Of a DNA stretch of 64,000 nt, positions 37,113 through 44,826 are shown piece by piece. Every line of letters starts with the position of its first letter. Positions within the stretch are counted from its first letter, which is position 1. Position numbers and translations under genes: made by a program. The stretch covers positions 53,895 through 117,894 of the forward strand of contig NZ_JAUNVI010000001.1 in the NCBI RefSeq assembly GCF_030537745.1, given 5' to 3'. Source of the DNA: Ornithinimicrobium sp. GTDB lineage: Bacteria; Actinomycetota; Actinomycetes; Actinomycetales; Dermatophilaceae. The notes beneath the pieces are model-generated. The model saw nothing but the letters and a program-made list of their open reading frames with translations, had not been told where the DNA came from and did no database searches.

Positions 37113-38261
37113 CTAGCGCTGGCTCTGTGCGACGACGTCCAAGACCCGCTGGAAGGCCGCCAGTGAGTGTCCTGCCACGAAATCGTCGACATACGGCAGG
37201 CAGGCGAGGATGCCGGCCTGGACCGGCAGATAGCCCACCTTGCCCCGGTGCGGGTTGACCCAGACGACGCGGTGCGCCAACCGGTGCAGCCGGCTCATCT
37301 GCGCACCGAGCAACTCCGGCGCCTCGCGCTCCCACCCATCGCTGAAGACGACCACCACGGCACCCCTCGCCATGCCACGGCGCCCCCACCGCTGCAGGAA
37401 GGCCCCCACCGACTGGCCCAGACGGGTCCCGCCGGACCAGTCCGGGACGGCCTCGCTGGCCGCCAGCAGAGCTCGGTCGGGGTCTCGCTCCTGGAATGCC
37501 TTGGTCACGTGCGTCAGCCGGGTGCCGATGGTGAACACCTCGGTGGTGCGTGGCGCCGCCTGCACCATGGTGTGCGCGAGTCGCAGCAGCGCGTCCGCGT
37601 AGGCGCTCATCGAGCCGCTCACGTCCACCAGCACCACGACTCGACGGACCCTGACGTCCTGGTCTCGATAGCTGATCTTGGCGGGCTCGCCCAGGTTGCG
37701 CAGGTGCGCGCGGACCGTCGCTGCGCCGTCGACGGCGCCGTGGTGGTGCGGTGAGTATCGGCGAGCGGGCCGCGAGGGGCTCCGCGCTCGCAGGGTGGCG
37801 AACTGCCGCCGCAGCAGGGCCCGGTCTGCAGGCGAGAGCCCCGCGACGTCGCGGTGGCGCAGCACTTCCTCGCTGGAGGAGGCTGCCCGGATCACCTCAT
37901 CGGCGTGCTCCCCCGGCCCGTCACCCTCCGCCGTGTCCTCCAGCGGCGCCTGCAAGGTGGTGGGGCGAGGGGTGTCCGTCTGTCGGATCCCCTGCATCGG
38001 CCGGCCGTCGAACCAGCCGGAGAACACCCGGTCAAAAGGCTCGGCGTCGGCCGGTGAGGCGGTGAGCGTGGCGCGGCCGGCCCAGTAGACCCCCTCCCGC
38101 TCCCCCAGCCCGATGGTCGCGCACGCCAGCAGGAAAGTGCGTTCGCGATCGGCCGAGACCGGCAGTCCGGCCGCTCGGCAGGCCCTGGCGAAGCCGCCCA
38201 GGGTCTGCAGGATGTCCCAGCCCGCGGCGCTGCCGGGGTCCACCCGGCTGGCAGGGGTCAC
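37113..38261 (-). CDS. VWA-domain protein, CoxE-like
   Basis: The 382-residue protein has a C-terminal von Willebrand A domain with a complete MIDAS: DVSGSMS (DxSxS), a Thr in GTRLTH and SDGWERE. The N-terminal half is helical and arginine-rich. CoxE and its partner CoxD (MoxR) remodel the CODH active site. The GTG at 38261 has GAGG at 6 bp and is 10 bp after the moxR stop; the longer open frame is moxR antisense-frame noise. Confidence 0.92.
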   Translation of the reverse strand: MTPASRVDPGSAAGWDILQTLGGFARACRAAGLPVSADRERTFLLACATIGLGEREGVYWAGRATLTASPADAEPFDRVFSGWFDGRPMQGIRQTDTPRPTTLQAPLEDTAEGDGPGEHADEVIRAASSSEEVLRHRDVAGLSPADRALLRRQFATLRARSPSRPARRYSPHHHGAVDGAATVRAHLRNLGEPAKISYRDQDVRVRRVVVLVDVSGSMSAYADALLRLAHTMVQAAPRTTEVFTIGTRLTHVTKAFQERDPDRALLAASEAVPDWSGGTRLGQSVGAFLQRWGRRGMARGAVVVVFSDGWEREAPELLGAQMSRLHRLAHRVVWVNPHRGKVGYLPVQAGILACLPYVDDFVAGHSLAAFQRVLDVVAQSQR

Positions 38262-38271
38262 GTCATACCTC

Positions 38272-39225
38272 TTAGCGGGCGAGCATCCGGTCGAGGGCGA
38301 CGCGGACACGCTCGGCATCCTCGCGGTATTTGATCGCGGCACCGAGAGTGCTCGCGGCGACCTCGGGGTCGAGCTGACTGACACCCAGCGCGTCCAGGGC
38401 CCGGGCCCAGTCGAGGGTCTCGGCCACGCCCGGCGGCTTGACGAGGTCCTCCTCCGCGCGCAGCCGCTGCACCACGTGCACGACCTGGTTGGCCAAGGAC
38501 TCGTCGACCTCCGGCAGTCTGGTCCGGACGATCGCCAGCTCACGCTCGAGGCCGGGGTGCTCGATCCAGTGATAGAGGCAGCGACGCTTGAGGGCGTCGT
38601 GCAGCTCGCGCGTGCGGTTGGAGGTGAGCACCGTGAACGGCGGCTGCGTGGCCTTGATGGTGCCCAGCTCGGGGATCGTCACCGCCCAGGTCGACAGCAC
38701 CTCCAGGAGGAAAGCCTCAAACTCGTCGTCGGCCCGGTCCACCTCGTCGATGAGGAGCACGCAGGGCGCCTCACGCAGTGCGCGCAGGATCGGACGGGGC
38801 TGCAGGAACCGCTCTGCGAACAGCTCAGACTCCAGCTCTGTCGCGTCCGAGGCCTCCTTGCCGAGCGCTTCGACCGCCCTCAGGTGCAGGATCTGCCGAG
38901 GAAAGTCCCAGTCGTAGAGCGCCTGGCTGGCCTCGATGCCCTCATAACACTGGAGCCGGATCAGCGGCTTGTCGAGCAGCTCTGCGACCGCTTCGGCCAG
39001 TGCGGTCTTGCCCGTCCCGGGCTCCCCCTCCAGCAGCAGCGGCCGCTCGAGCCGGTGGGCCAACCACGACACCGTCGCCAGCCCGTCGTCGGCGAGGTAG
39101 CCCGTCCCGGCCAGCGCCTCCGCCAGACTGTCGGGACTGGCGAACATGGGATTGTTGCGCTCGGTGGAGACCTCGAGGCGTGGGAAGTCTGGGTCCGGGC
39201 GTGCGGAGACGGCATCAGCCTGCAT
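38272..39225 (-). CDS. MoxR-family AAA ATPase, CoxD-like
   Basis: The AAA+ protein has Walker A LLEGEPGTGKTALA and Walker B VLLIDEVDRAD, with the CoxD-type YDWDFPRQILHLR region. It is the likely ATPase partner of the adjacent VWA protein for maturation of the hydroxylase. The ATG at 39225 gives 317 residues; an ATG at 39147 (residues FASPDSLAEAL follow) is also possible. An ATG still further upstream would translate the 22-bp repeats and is rejected. Confidence 0.9.
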   Translation of the reverse strand: MQADAVSARPDPDFPRLEVSTERNNPMFASPDSLAEALAGTGYLADDGLATVSWLAHRLERPLLLEGEPGTGKTALAEAVAELLDKPLIRLQCYEGIEASQALYDWDFPRQILHLRAVEALGKEASDATELESELFAERFLQPRPILRALREAPCVLLIDEVDRADDEFEAFLLEVLSTWAVTIPELGTIKATQPPFTVLTSNRTRELHDALKRRCLYHWIEHPGLERELAIVRTRLPEVDESLANQVVHVVQRLRAEEDLVKPPGVAETLDWARALDALGVSQLDPEVAASTLGAAIKYREDAERVRVALDRMLAR

Positions 39226-39256
39226 GGCCCGAGTGTATGGCGACCCCGCCACCTCC

Positions 39257-39334
39257 GACCGGACGGTCGGCATGGCCACACCGGGCGGTCGTTTCTGCCA
39301 CACCGGGCGGTCGGCATAGCCACACCGAGCGGTC
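39257..39334. repeat. 22-bp-period repeat array A, upstream of moxR and gntR
   Basis: Three consecutive 22-bp units (39269-39290, 39291-39312, 39313-39334) share, on the minus strand, the core GCCCGGTGTGGC (one unit has GCTC). A partial unit precedes them at 39257-39268. The array fills the divergent interval between moxR (start 39225) and gntR (start 39377). Confidence 0.9.
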
Positions 39335-39376
39335 AGCGGGTTGCGCGCTGGCAGTTCGGAAGGGTAGGACTCGCAC

Positions 39377-39727
39377 ATGCTCATTCATCTCGACCCCAGC
39401 CAGCCAGTCCCTGTTTACGAGCAGATCGTCGAAGGGATCGTGGCGCAGATCCGCAGCGGAGAGTTGGTGCCCGGGGAGAGGCTGCCCACCGTCCGCCAGC
39501 TCGCCGGGGACCTCGGGGTAGCAGCCAACACCGCGGCCAAGGCTTACCGAACTTTGGAGGAGCAAGGCCACGTCGAGACGCATGGCCGGGGCGGGACCAC
39601 CGTCGGCGCGGCCACCGCACCGAGCCTTCCCAGCAATCGGGCCGCGGACGACTTCGCCAGCGTGGCCCGCGCGGCGGGCATGAGTCTGGAGCAGGCCGTC
39701 GGTCTGTTGCGGCGGACCTGGCGATAG
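39377..39727 (+). CDS. GntR-family regulator, YtrA subtype
   Basis: The 116-residue protein has an N-terminal GntR winged helix (PVPVYEQIVEGIVAQIRSGE, LPTVRQLAGDLGVAANTAAK) and only a short helical tail, the YtrA layout. YtrA regulators normally control an adjacent ABC transporter; none is present here. It is bracketed by two 22-bp-period arrays in opposite orientation. Confidence 0.88.
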   Translation: MLIHLDPSQPVPVYEQIVEGIVAQIRSGELVPGERLPTVRQLAGDLGVAANTAAKAYRTLEEQGHVETHGRGGTTVGAATAPSLPSNRAADDFASVARAAGMSLEQAVGLLRRTWR

Positions 39728-39738
39728 TCGCACCGATC

Positions 39739-39826
39739 ACTCGATCTGGCTCTAATGACAGTTCGGACTGGCCCTGCCGCCCGTTCGGACTGGCGCCACC
39801 GACCGTCCGGTCAGTGTGGGTCGGGG
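39739..39826. repeat. 22-bp-period repeat array B, between gntR and the mobA-like gene
   Basis: Units at 39761-39782 and 39783-39804 share GTTCGGACTGGC on the plus strand. Degenerate units precede (39739-39760) and follow (39805-39826), each keeping 22-bp spacing. The core G-Y-Y-CGG-W-S-TGGC matches array A but in the opposite orientation. The mobA-like stop codon lies inside the array. Confidence 0.8.
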
Positions 39827-40440
39827 TTGATGTCGACGTCACGGCCGTTAGCAAGGTCTGCGCACTCGACGAGCGTGGGGCGGGCACGGCGCAGATAGGC
39901 CTTGGCCCCAATATCACCGTGCGTGCGTTGCAGCACCCCGTCCCAGTGATCTGAGCCGATCAGGACCGGATGACCGGGCACACCGCCGTAGGCGGCACGA
40001 ACCAGCGCGCTGCGAGCCTCGCTCGGCCCAGCACGCCCGTCCATCCGTGCTGACGACAGGACGCGAGCGACGACGTCCGCCCCGACGTCCGGCAGATCCA
40101 CCAGGTGCACCAGAGCCTGCGTCGGGATCAGCCGACCCCGCGTCGCCAACGCCATCAAGCCGGCACTCAACGACTCTCCCATCCCCTCGCTCCACGTCCC
40201 ACAGCGCACCGTGCAGATCCGCTCATCCCCACACCCCTCCACGAGCGACTCCACGTCCTTCGCCCTGGCACCAGTGACCACCACGACATCGCCGCAGCCA
40301 CCCTCAAGCAGGATGAGCGCGGACCGGACCACCCACGGCATCCCGTCGCGCACCACCACCCCCTTGGGCCCCCCGAACCTGCGACCCGCTCCTGCCGCGA
40401 GCAGGAGTCCGGTCACCGCAGGCGTGCCAGGAGCAGACAT
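39811..40440 (-). CDS. MobA-like nucleotidyltransferase (molybdenum cofactor cytidylyl/guanylyltransferase)
   Basis: The 209-residue protein has the nucleotide-binding LLLAAGAGRRFGGPKGVV, VVVVTGARAKDVE, HLVDLPDVGADVV and PGHPVLIGSDHW. It belongs to the MobA/MocA group that attaches CMP or GMP to molybdopterin. That fits the adjacent CODH-like operon, whose CoxL uses the cytosine-dinucleotide cofactor. The ATG at 40440 follows CAGGAGC. A longer frame upstream is rejected. Confidence 0.88.
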   Translation of the reverse strand: MSAPGTPAVTGLLLAAGAGRRFGGPKGVVVRDGMPWVVRSALILLEGGCGDVVVVTGARAKDVESLVEGCGDERICTVRCGTWSEGMGESLSAGLMALATRGRLIPTQALVHLVDLPDVGADVVARVLSSARMDGRAGPSEARSALVRAAYGGVPGHPVLIGSDHWDGVLQRTHGDIGAKAYLRRARPTLVECADLANGRDVDINPDPH

Positions 40441-40469
40441 GCCATCAGTGTGCCGGGCATGATGGGCCC

Positions 40470-40844
40470 ATGAGCATCCCGGTGGAGCTGGCAGCACTCG
40501 AGGAGGCGCTCGGGCGCCACGACACGGCATATCTGCTGACGGCTGGCGACCCCCGCCCGCACGTCGGCGAGGTCTTCCCGGCGCTGGTCGGCGGTGCGAT
40601 CGTCCTGACCGAGCCCGGCCGGACCGCACGTCGCATCGTGGTTGACCAACCCGCTGTGACGGTCATGATGCCGCCACGCCTCAAGGGGGACTACACCCTC
40701 ATCATCGACGGTGACGCTGCCCTGACCCAGGATGGTGCGCTGCGCATCACCCCGACCACGGCCGTGCTGCACCGCGCCTCATCTTGGTCCCACGACGCAC
40801 CCGACAGCGAGTGCGGCAACGACTGCCGCCCACTCACCGGCTGA
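40470..40844 (+). CDS. Pyridoxamine-5'-phosphate-oxidase-like small protein
   Basis: The 124-residue split-barrel protein has HDTAYLLTAGDPRPHVGEVF and YTLIIDGDAALTQDG, as in small PPOX-fold proteins that bind flavin or F420. The substrate is unknown. The C-terminal ~20 residues contain a CGNDC pair. It is divergent from the mobA-like gene (29 bp). Confidence 0.8.
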   Translation: MSIPVELAALEEALGRHDTAYLLTAGDPRPHVGEVFPALVGGAIVLTEPGRTARRIVVDQPAVTVMMPPRLKGDYTLIIDGDAALTQDGALRITPTTAVLHRASSWSHDAPDSECGNDCRPLTG

Positions 40845-40856
40845 GGTGTCGAGCAG

Positions 40857-41453
40857 ATGAACGCTGTGGTCGTCGGCGAGCGTTTCATCGACGAGGACTG
40901 GTATGGCGAGCAGCTCACCGGTCGGACGTGGCAGTCCTGCGCCTTCGTGGAGGTCGATCTCACCGAGGTGAGCACCAGCGGGTGTCGATTCGAGAACTGC
41001 ACCTTTGACCGGTGCCGCCTCAATGTGTCCACGCACGACCAGAGCGCGTTCACCGCGTGCTCGTTCTCGATGACGAACTTTTTCGACGCGACCCTGGACG
41101 GATGCAAACTGGACGGCAGCAGCTTTGCGCGGTGCACCCTGCGCCCGCTCACAGTGCGCGGCGGCTCGTGGTGGGGCGTGACGATGGTGGGGGCCGAGCT
41201 CGAGGGTCAGTCCCTGCGCGACGTCCGTCTGCGGGAAGCGGACCTGTCCGAGGCTGACCTGCGCAACGTCGACCTGCGGGGTGCCGACCTGAGCGGAGTG
41301 TCACTCAGAGCGGCACGCTTGGACGGCGCCGACCTGCGGGGCGCCACCCTCCTCGGCGCCGACCTGGGCGGGCTGCGGGTGCGGGGTGCCAAGTTTGATC
41401 TGGCCGGCGCGCTCGCCTTGGCGGAGTCCCTAGGAGCTGTGGTCGAGACCTGA
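40857..41453 (+). CDS. Pentapeptide-repeat protein
   Basis: The 198-residue protein has many A(D/N)Lxx-type units, seen best at LREADLSEADLRNVDLRGAD and LDGADLRGATLLGADLGGLR, with earlier degenerate Cys/Phe-rich units (SAFTACSFSMTNF). It should form a right-handed beta-helix, as in Qnr/MfpA-type proteins. A role such as gyrase protection is possible but not shown. The start lies 12 bp after the PPOX-like gene. Confidence 0.88.
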   Translation: MNAVVVGERFIDEDWYGEQLTGRTWQSCAFVEVDLTEVSTSGCRFENCTFDRCRLNVSTHDQSAFTACSFSMTNFFDATLDGCKLDGSSFARCTLRPLTVRGGSWWGVTMVGAELEGQSLRDVRLREADLSEADLRNVDLRGADLSGVSLRAARLDGADLRGATLLGADLGGLRVRGAKFDLAGALALAESLGAVVET

Positions 41454-41460
41454 CGCTAGG

Positions 41461-41664
41461 TCAGAGACGGTGCGCCGGGTCGTCTTCACGCCCCTCGCGC
41501 CCCTTGCCCTCCTGCTCAGCAGCATCGACACGATGTCGCCCTCCTCCGACCGCCTCCGGGTCCTCCTCCGGCTCGAAGGTGTTGGCATCCTCGCTCATCC
41601 CCAGGCCAACACCCTCCTTGCTGAGCTCCTCGGGTGCCTCTGCCTCGTCCTCGCGACCAGTCAT
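41461..41664 (-). CDS. Small acidic hypothetical protein
   Basis: The 67-residue protein is acidic, contains SEDANTFEPEEDPEA and is likely unstructured. I know similar short actinobacterial proteins with an NTFEPEEDP motif but not their function. The ATG at 41664 has a clear AGAGGAG ribosome-binding site 6 bp upstream, the main support for the gene. It is convergent with the pentapeptide gene and divergent from the Crp-like gene. Confidence 0.65.
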   Translation of the reverse strand: MTGREDEAEAPEELSKEGVGLGMSEDANTFEPEEDPEAVGGGRHRVDAAEQEGKGREGREDDPAHRL

Positions 41665-41787
41665 CACGTGCTCCTCTCTCCTGAGGTCAGTGTCGCGCCG
41701 TTCAAGACACCTGTCCTGCTGTGCCGTCACCGGACTCTCGTGCGGTCCCCGCGCACGGCATACTGGCCCCGAGATGAGGAGGACAGA

Positions 41788-42449
41788 GTGAGGCAACTGA
41801 CGGTGCTCGCGAGCGAGGATCTCTGCGTCGCTCAGGTCCCGCTCTTTCAGGGCCTCACCCACGACGAGCAGCTCGCCGTGGCGGGGGTGGCGCGGCGGAC
41901 GACCCTGGACAAGGACCAGCAGGTGTATGCCGCGGGCTCGGACGTCTCCCAACTCATGATCGTGCACACCGGCAGGATCAAGATCTCTCGGCTCAGCGCC
42001 GATGGGCACGAGCAGATTGTGCGAGTCCTGGGCCCGGGTGACTTTGTCGGCGAGTCGGCCTTCCTCACCGGCGCCCGGCCGGATCACTTCGCCGTCGCGC
42101 TGGAGCCGGGCAGCATGTGCGTCTTCCGACACCTCGACCTCGACCGCCTCCTGAAGCAGCACCCAAGCATCGGTCTGCAGATGCTGCAGGACGTCAGTCG
42201 CCGGCTGGATGAGACCGAGAGCCGCCTGGCCTCAGTGATCTCCGATGACGTCAGCTCACGACTGGCCGACTACCTCCTGTCGCTGCCCGGGCGGCGCGTG
42301 GAGGGACACCTGCAGGTCGAACTGCCCCTTGCCAAGAAAGACATCGCCTCACTCCTGGACACGACTCCGGGATGATCGAGCAGCGCGGCCGGAGCCGCAT
42401 CGTGATCTACAACGTTGCGGGACTCACCGCCCTGACCTCCCCCCGCTGA
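41788..42449 (+). pseudogene. Crp/Fnr family regulator, broken in the helix-turn-helix
   Basis: A GTG at 41788 with AGGAGG 5 bp upstream begins a cyclic-nucleotide-binding-type domain (PLFQGLTHDEQLAVAGVARR; GDFVGESAFLTG). The C-terminal helix-turn-helix starts normally (LPLAKKDIASLLDTTP), then the frame stops at 42375. The next frame, from 42372 to 42449, reads MIEQRGRSRIVIYNVAGLTAL, which is the usual Crp/Fnr C terminus. The recognition-helix segment between TTP and GMIEQ is missing and the frame has shifted. The simplest reading is an out-of-frame deletion removing DNA binding; a sequencing error cannot explain the missing residues. Confidence 0.82.
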
Positions 42450-42475
42450 CCTCGTCCCAGAGGGGCGGACGGCGG

Positions 42476-44158
42476 TCAGGGCCCCCGGCGCAGCCGGCTG
42501 ACGAGCGTCCAGGCCAGGGGCAGCACGGACATGCCCATCAGCAAGCGCCCTAGCCCGGGCTCAGACGTCATCAGCACAGCGCCGGCCACGAGCAGTGCGG
42601 CGAAGAGGACCATTACGTTAAGACGCGACACGGACCGCTCCACTCGACGCATCTGGGCGGACAGGCTCGGCGTGGCCACCTTGAGCTGACCCTGCTCAGC
42701 CAGCTTCAGGACGCGGTCCGCCCGGCGGGGCAAGACGAGCGCGAGGCGCCCCAGGGCTAGAGCCTCGGTCACGACGGTTTGCGGCAGGTTCTGTCGCTCC
42801 TCGTCCAGGAGCTGGGTGGCGTAGGGAGTGATGGTGCCCCAGATATCAAACTCGGGGTCCAGCCCTGTGCAGATGCCGGACAGAATGCCCATCGACCGGC
42901 CCAGCAGCAGCAAGTTCTCCGGCACCTGAAACGGCAGTTCGAGCAGCAGGTCCCGGAACTGCAGTCCGAAGCGGACGACTTCCTCCGGATCGAGTTCCTG
43001 CAGCTCGTCCATGCGTAGACCGCCGAAACGGTCGAAGACCTTTGCCACCGCGTCCTCGATCAACGCGAGGTCGGCGGTCGGTAGCAGCACGTCCAGCCGC
43101 TTGAGCCCCGCCACCATGCGGGACCCGTCGCGCAGGCCGGCCGCGATGAGCACGTCGCGCAACCCAGCCCGCAGATTCTCCGGCACGTCGCCGACCATGC
43201 CGAAGTCGATGAACGTCAGTTTCCACTCAGGTCCCCCGGTGGCGACCCCCGAGGCAGGGGTGACGAAAAGGTTGCCCGGGTGAGGGTCGGCGTGGAAGAA
43301 GCCGTCGGTGAAGATCTGCTGCAAGAAGGTGTCGGCCAGCACCTGCGCGACCTCGGTGCGCTCGATGCCGGCTGCGGTGATGGCGTCATGATCGCCCAGT
43401 TTGATCGCGGCCACATCCTCCAGGGTGAGCACGCGGCGCCCGCTCAGCTCCCAGACGATCCGCGGGACGTTGATGCGCGCGTCGTCGGCAAAGTTGGCCG
43501 CGAAGGTCTCCGCGTTGCCACCTTCCGCCAGGTAGTCGACCTCCTCCAGCGTGGTGGCCGCGAACTCCTCCAACAGAGCACGCACGTCCGCCCGCTCCCG
43601 GATCGGACGGTATCTCTCCATCCAGCCACCGACGCGGCGCAGCGCCTCAAGGTCGACATCGATGATCTCCTGGATGTGTGGACGTTGCACCTTGACCACG
43701 ACGTCCACAAACCCCTGCTCGGCAGCGTCCTCTGGACGCAGCCGCGCGCGGTGCACCTGTCCCAGCGACGCCGCCGCGAGCGGCGTCTCGTCGAACCAAC
43801 TGAAGTGCTCGTCCAGCGGCAAGGCCCACTCGGATTCGGCGACCTCGCGAACCGCCGCGAACTCCACAGGTGGCACTTGATCCTGCAGCCCTGCCAGCTC
43901 TCGGGTGATCTCGGGGGGAAGCACATCCAGCCGGGAGGACAGGAACTGGCCCACCTTGATCATCAGCCCACCCATCGAGATGGCGAGGCCGCGGAATCGC
44001 ACGGCGGTGCGCCGACCTCGCTCGGCTCGCGTGCGCGCCGCCAGCGCGCCGAGGCCGAGGCGCCGCATCACGATCTCCCACCAGATGAAGGCCGCCGTCA
44101 CTCCCGCGAAGAAGATGACGATGCGCCAATAGCGGGCGCGCAGGGCTGAGGTCTTCAT
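42476..44158 (-). CDS. ABC1/UbiB family atypical kinase
   Basis: The 560-residue protein has the ABC1 signature: KVGQFLSSR (KxGQ), AAASLGQVHRA, VVVKVQRP (Lys), HADPHPGN and FIDFGMVG (metal-binding Asp). Two C-terminal membrane helices anchor it. UbiB-like ATPases support isoprenoid quinone handling. The ATG at 44158 has AGGAAGC upstream; a start 8 codons earlier is possible. It lies 39 bp after the PadR stop and may be co-transcribed with it. Confidence 0.93.
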   Translation of the reverse strand: MKTSALRARYWRIVIFFAGVTAAFIWWEIVMRRLGLGALAARTRAERGRRTAVRFRGLAISMGGLMIKVGQFLSSRLDVLPPEITRELAGLQDQVPPVEFAAVREVAESEWALPLDEHFSWFDETPLAAASLGQVHRARLRPEDAAEQGFVDVVVKVQRPHIQEIIDVDLEALRRVGGWMERYRPIRERADVRALLEEFAATTLEEVDYLAEGGNAETFAANFADDARINVPRIVWELSGRRVLTLEDVAAIKLGDHDAITAAGIERTEVAQVLADTFLQQIFTDGFFHADPHPGNLFVTPASGVATGGPEWKLTFIDFGMVGDVPENLRAGLRDVLIAAGLRDGSRMVAGLKRLDVLLPTADLALIEDAVAKVFDRFGGLRMDELQELDPEEVVRFGLQFRDLLLELPFQVPENLLLLGRSMGILSGICTGLDPEFDIWGTITPYATQLLDEERQNLPQTVVTEALALGRLALVLPRRADRVLKLAEQGQLKVATPSLSAQMRRVERSVSRLNVMVLFAALLVAGAVLMTSEPGLGRLLMGMSVLPLAWTLVSRLRRGP

Positions 44159-44197
44159 CCTGCTTCCTGACGGGATCGCCACAAAGGAGGTGGAATG

Positions 44198-44746
44198 TCA
44201 GTCCTCGGCAAGAATGGAGTAGAGCCGTTTGCGGGCATCGTCAAGGACCTCGACCGCCGCGCCGATCTGGTGCGCCGAGCCGGTCCGTCCGACCTGGAAG
44301 ACGGCCTGGAACAACCTGCCGGCAGCGTGGTGGTATCCCGTGCCTGTCGTTGACGTCTGAGCAGCCTCGTCCCAGGGGGCGCTGCGTTCGGCGAGTTGAG
44401 CGGCAGCGTCAACGCCAGCATCAGTGAGGCGGTAGACCTTCTTGCCACTGACCGGCTCCGCCGTGACCAGTCCCTCGTCCGCCAGCGACTGCAAAGTCGG
44501 GTAGACGGAGCCGGGTGACGGGCTCCAGGTGCCCTCGCTGCGCTCGGTGAGCTCACCGATGATCTGATAGCCGTGCATCGGCTCCTCCGCCAGCAGACGC
44601 AGGATGGCCGTGCGGACGTCGCCGCGGCGGGCTCGCTGACCGGGCTGACCCATCAGCGCCTGGAACTGCGCAGCCATGCCGTGGAAGGGCTTGAAGCCGT
44701 GCTGACCCCAACCCATCTGGTCCTGGGTGGTGTGGTGGGAATGCAT
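44198..44746 (-). CDS. PadR family transcriptional regulator
   Basis: The 182-residue protein has a PadR winged helix (GDVRTAILRLLAEEPMHGYQ, then IIGELTERSEGTWSPSPGSV and YPTLQSLADEGLV) and a C-terminal helical segment. An N-terminal extension rich in His, Gln and Gly (about residues 1-35) precedes the fold. The ATG at 44746 has AAGGA 7 bp ahead. An ATG at 44776 would add ten residues but overlaps the operator side. It probably autoregulates through the palindrome at 44779. Confidence 0.88.
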   Translation of the reverse strand: MHSHHTTQDQMGWGQHGFKPFHGMAAQFQALMGQPGQRARRGDVRTAILRLLAEEPMHGYQIIGELTERSEGTWSPSPGSVYPTLQSLADEGLVTAEPVSGKKVYRLTDAGVDAAAQLAERSAPWDEAAQTSTTGTGYHHAAGRLFQAVFQVGRTGSAHQIGAAVEVLDDARKRLYSILAED

Positions 44747-44778
44747 AAGAGTGTCCTTCCACGAGTTGAACGACATAT

Positions 44779-44795
44779 CGTTACCTATCGTAACG
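44779..44795. promoter_or_regulatory. Likely PadR operator
   Basis: CGTTAC (44779-44784) and GTAACG (44790-44795) form a perfect 6-bp inverted repeat around a 5-bp spacer, overlapping a TATCGTTACC / TATCGTAAC direct repeat. It lies 33 bp ahead of the padR start, in the expected promoter zone, so autoregulation is the likely meaning. Confidence 0.55.
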
Positions 44796-44826
44796 GGTGC
44801 TCGCGGCGTGGGCGCACCTCCCCGGC

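Noticed and set aside
39257-39334. The 22-bp array as a CRISPR
   Set aside because: Units are directly adjacent with no unique spacers, and no cas gene is near.
39226-39384. N-terminal extension of MoxR from an ATG at 39384
   Set aside because: It would translate the 22-bp repeats into a Cys/Arg/Pro-rich stretch with no match to MoxR and overlaps the gntR start.
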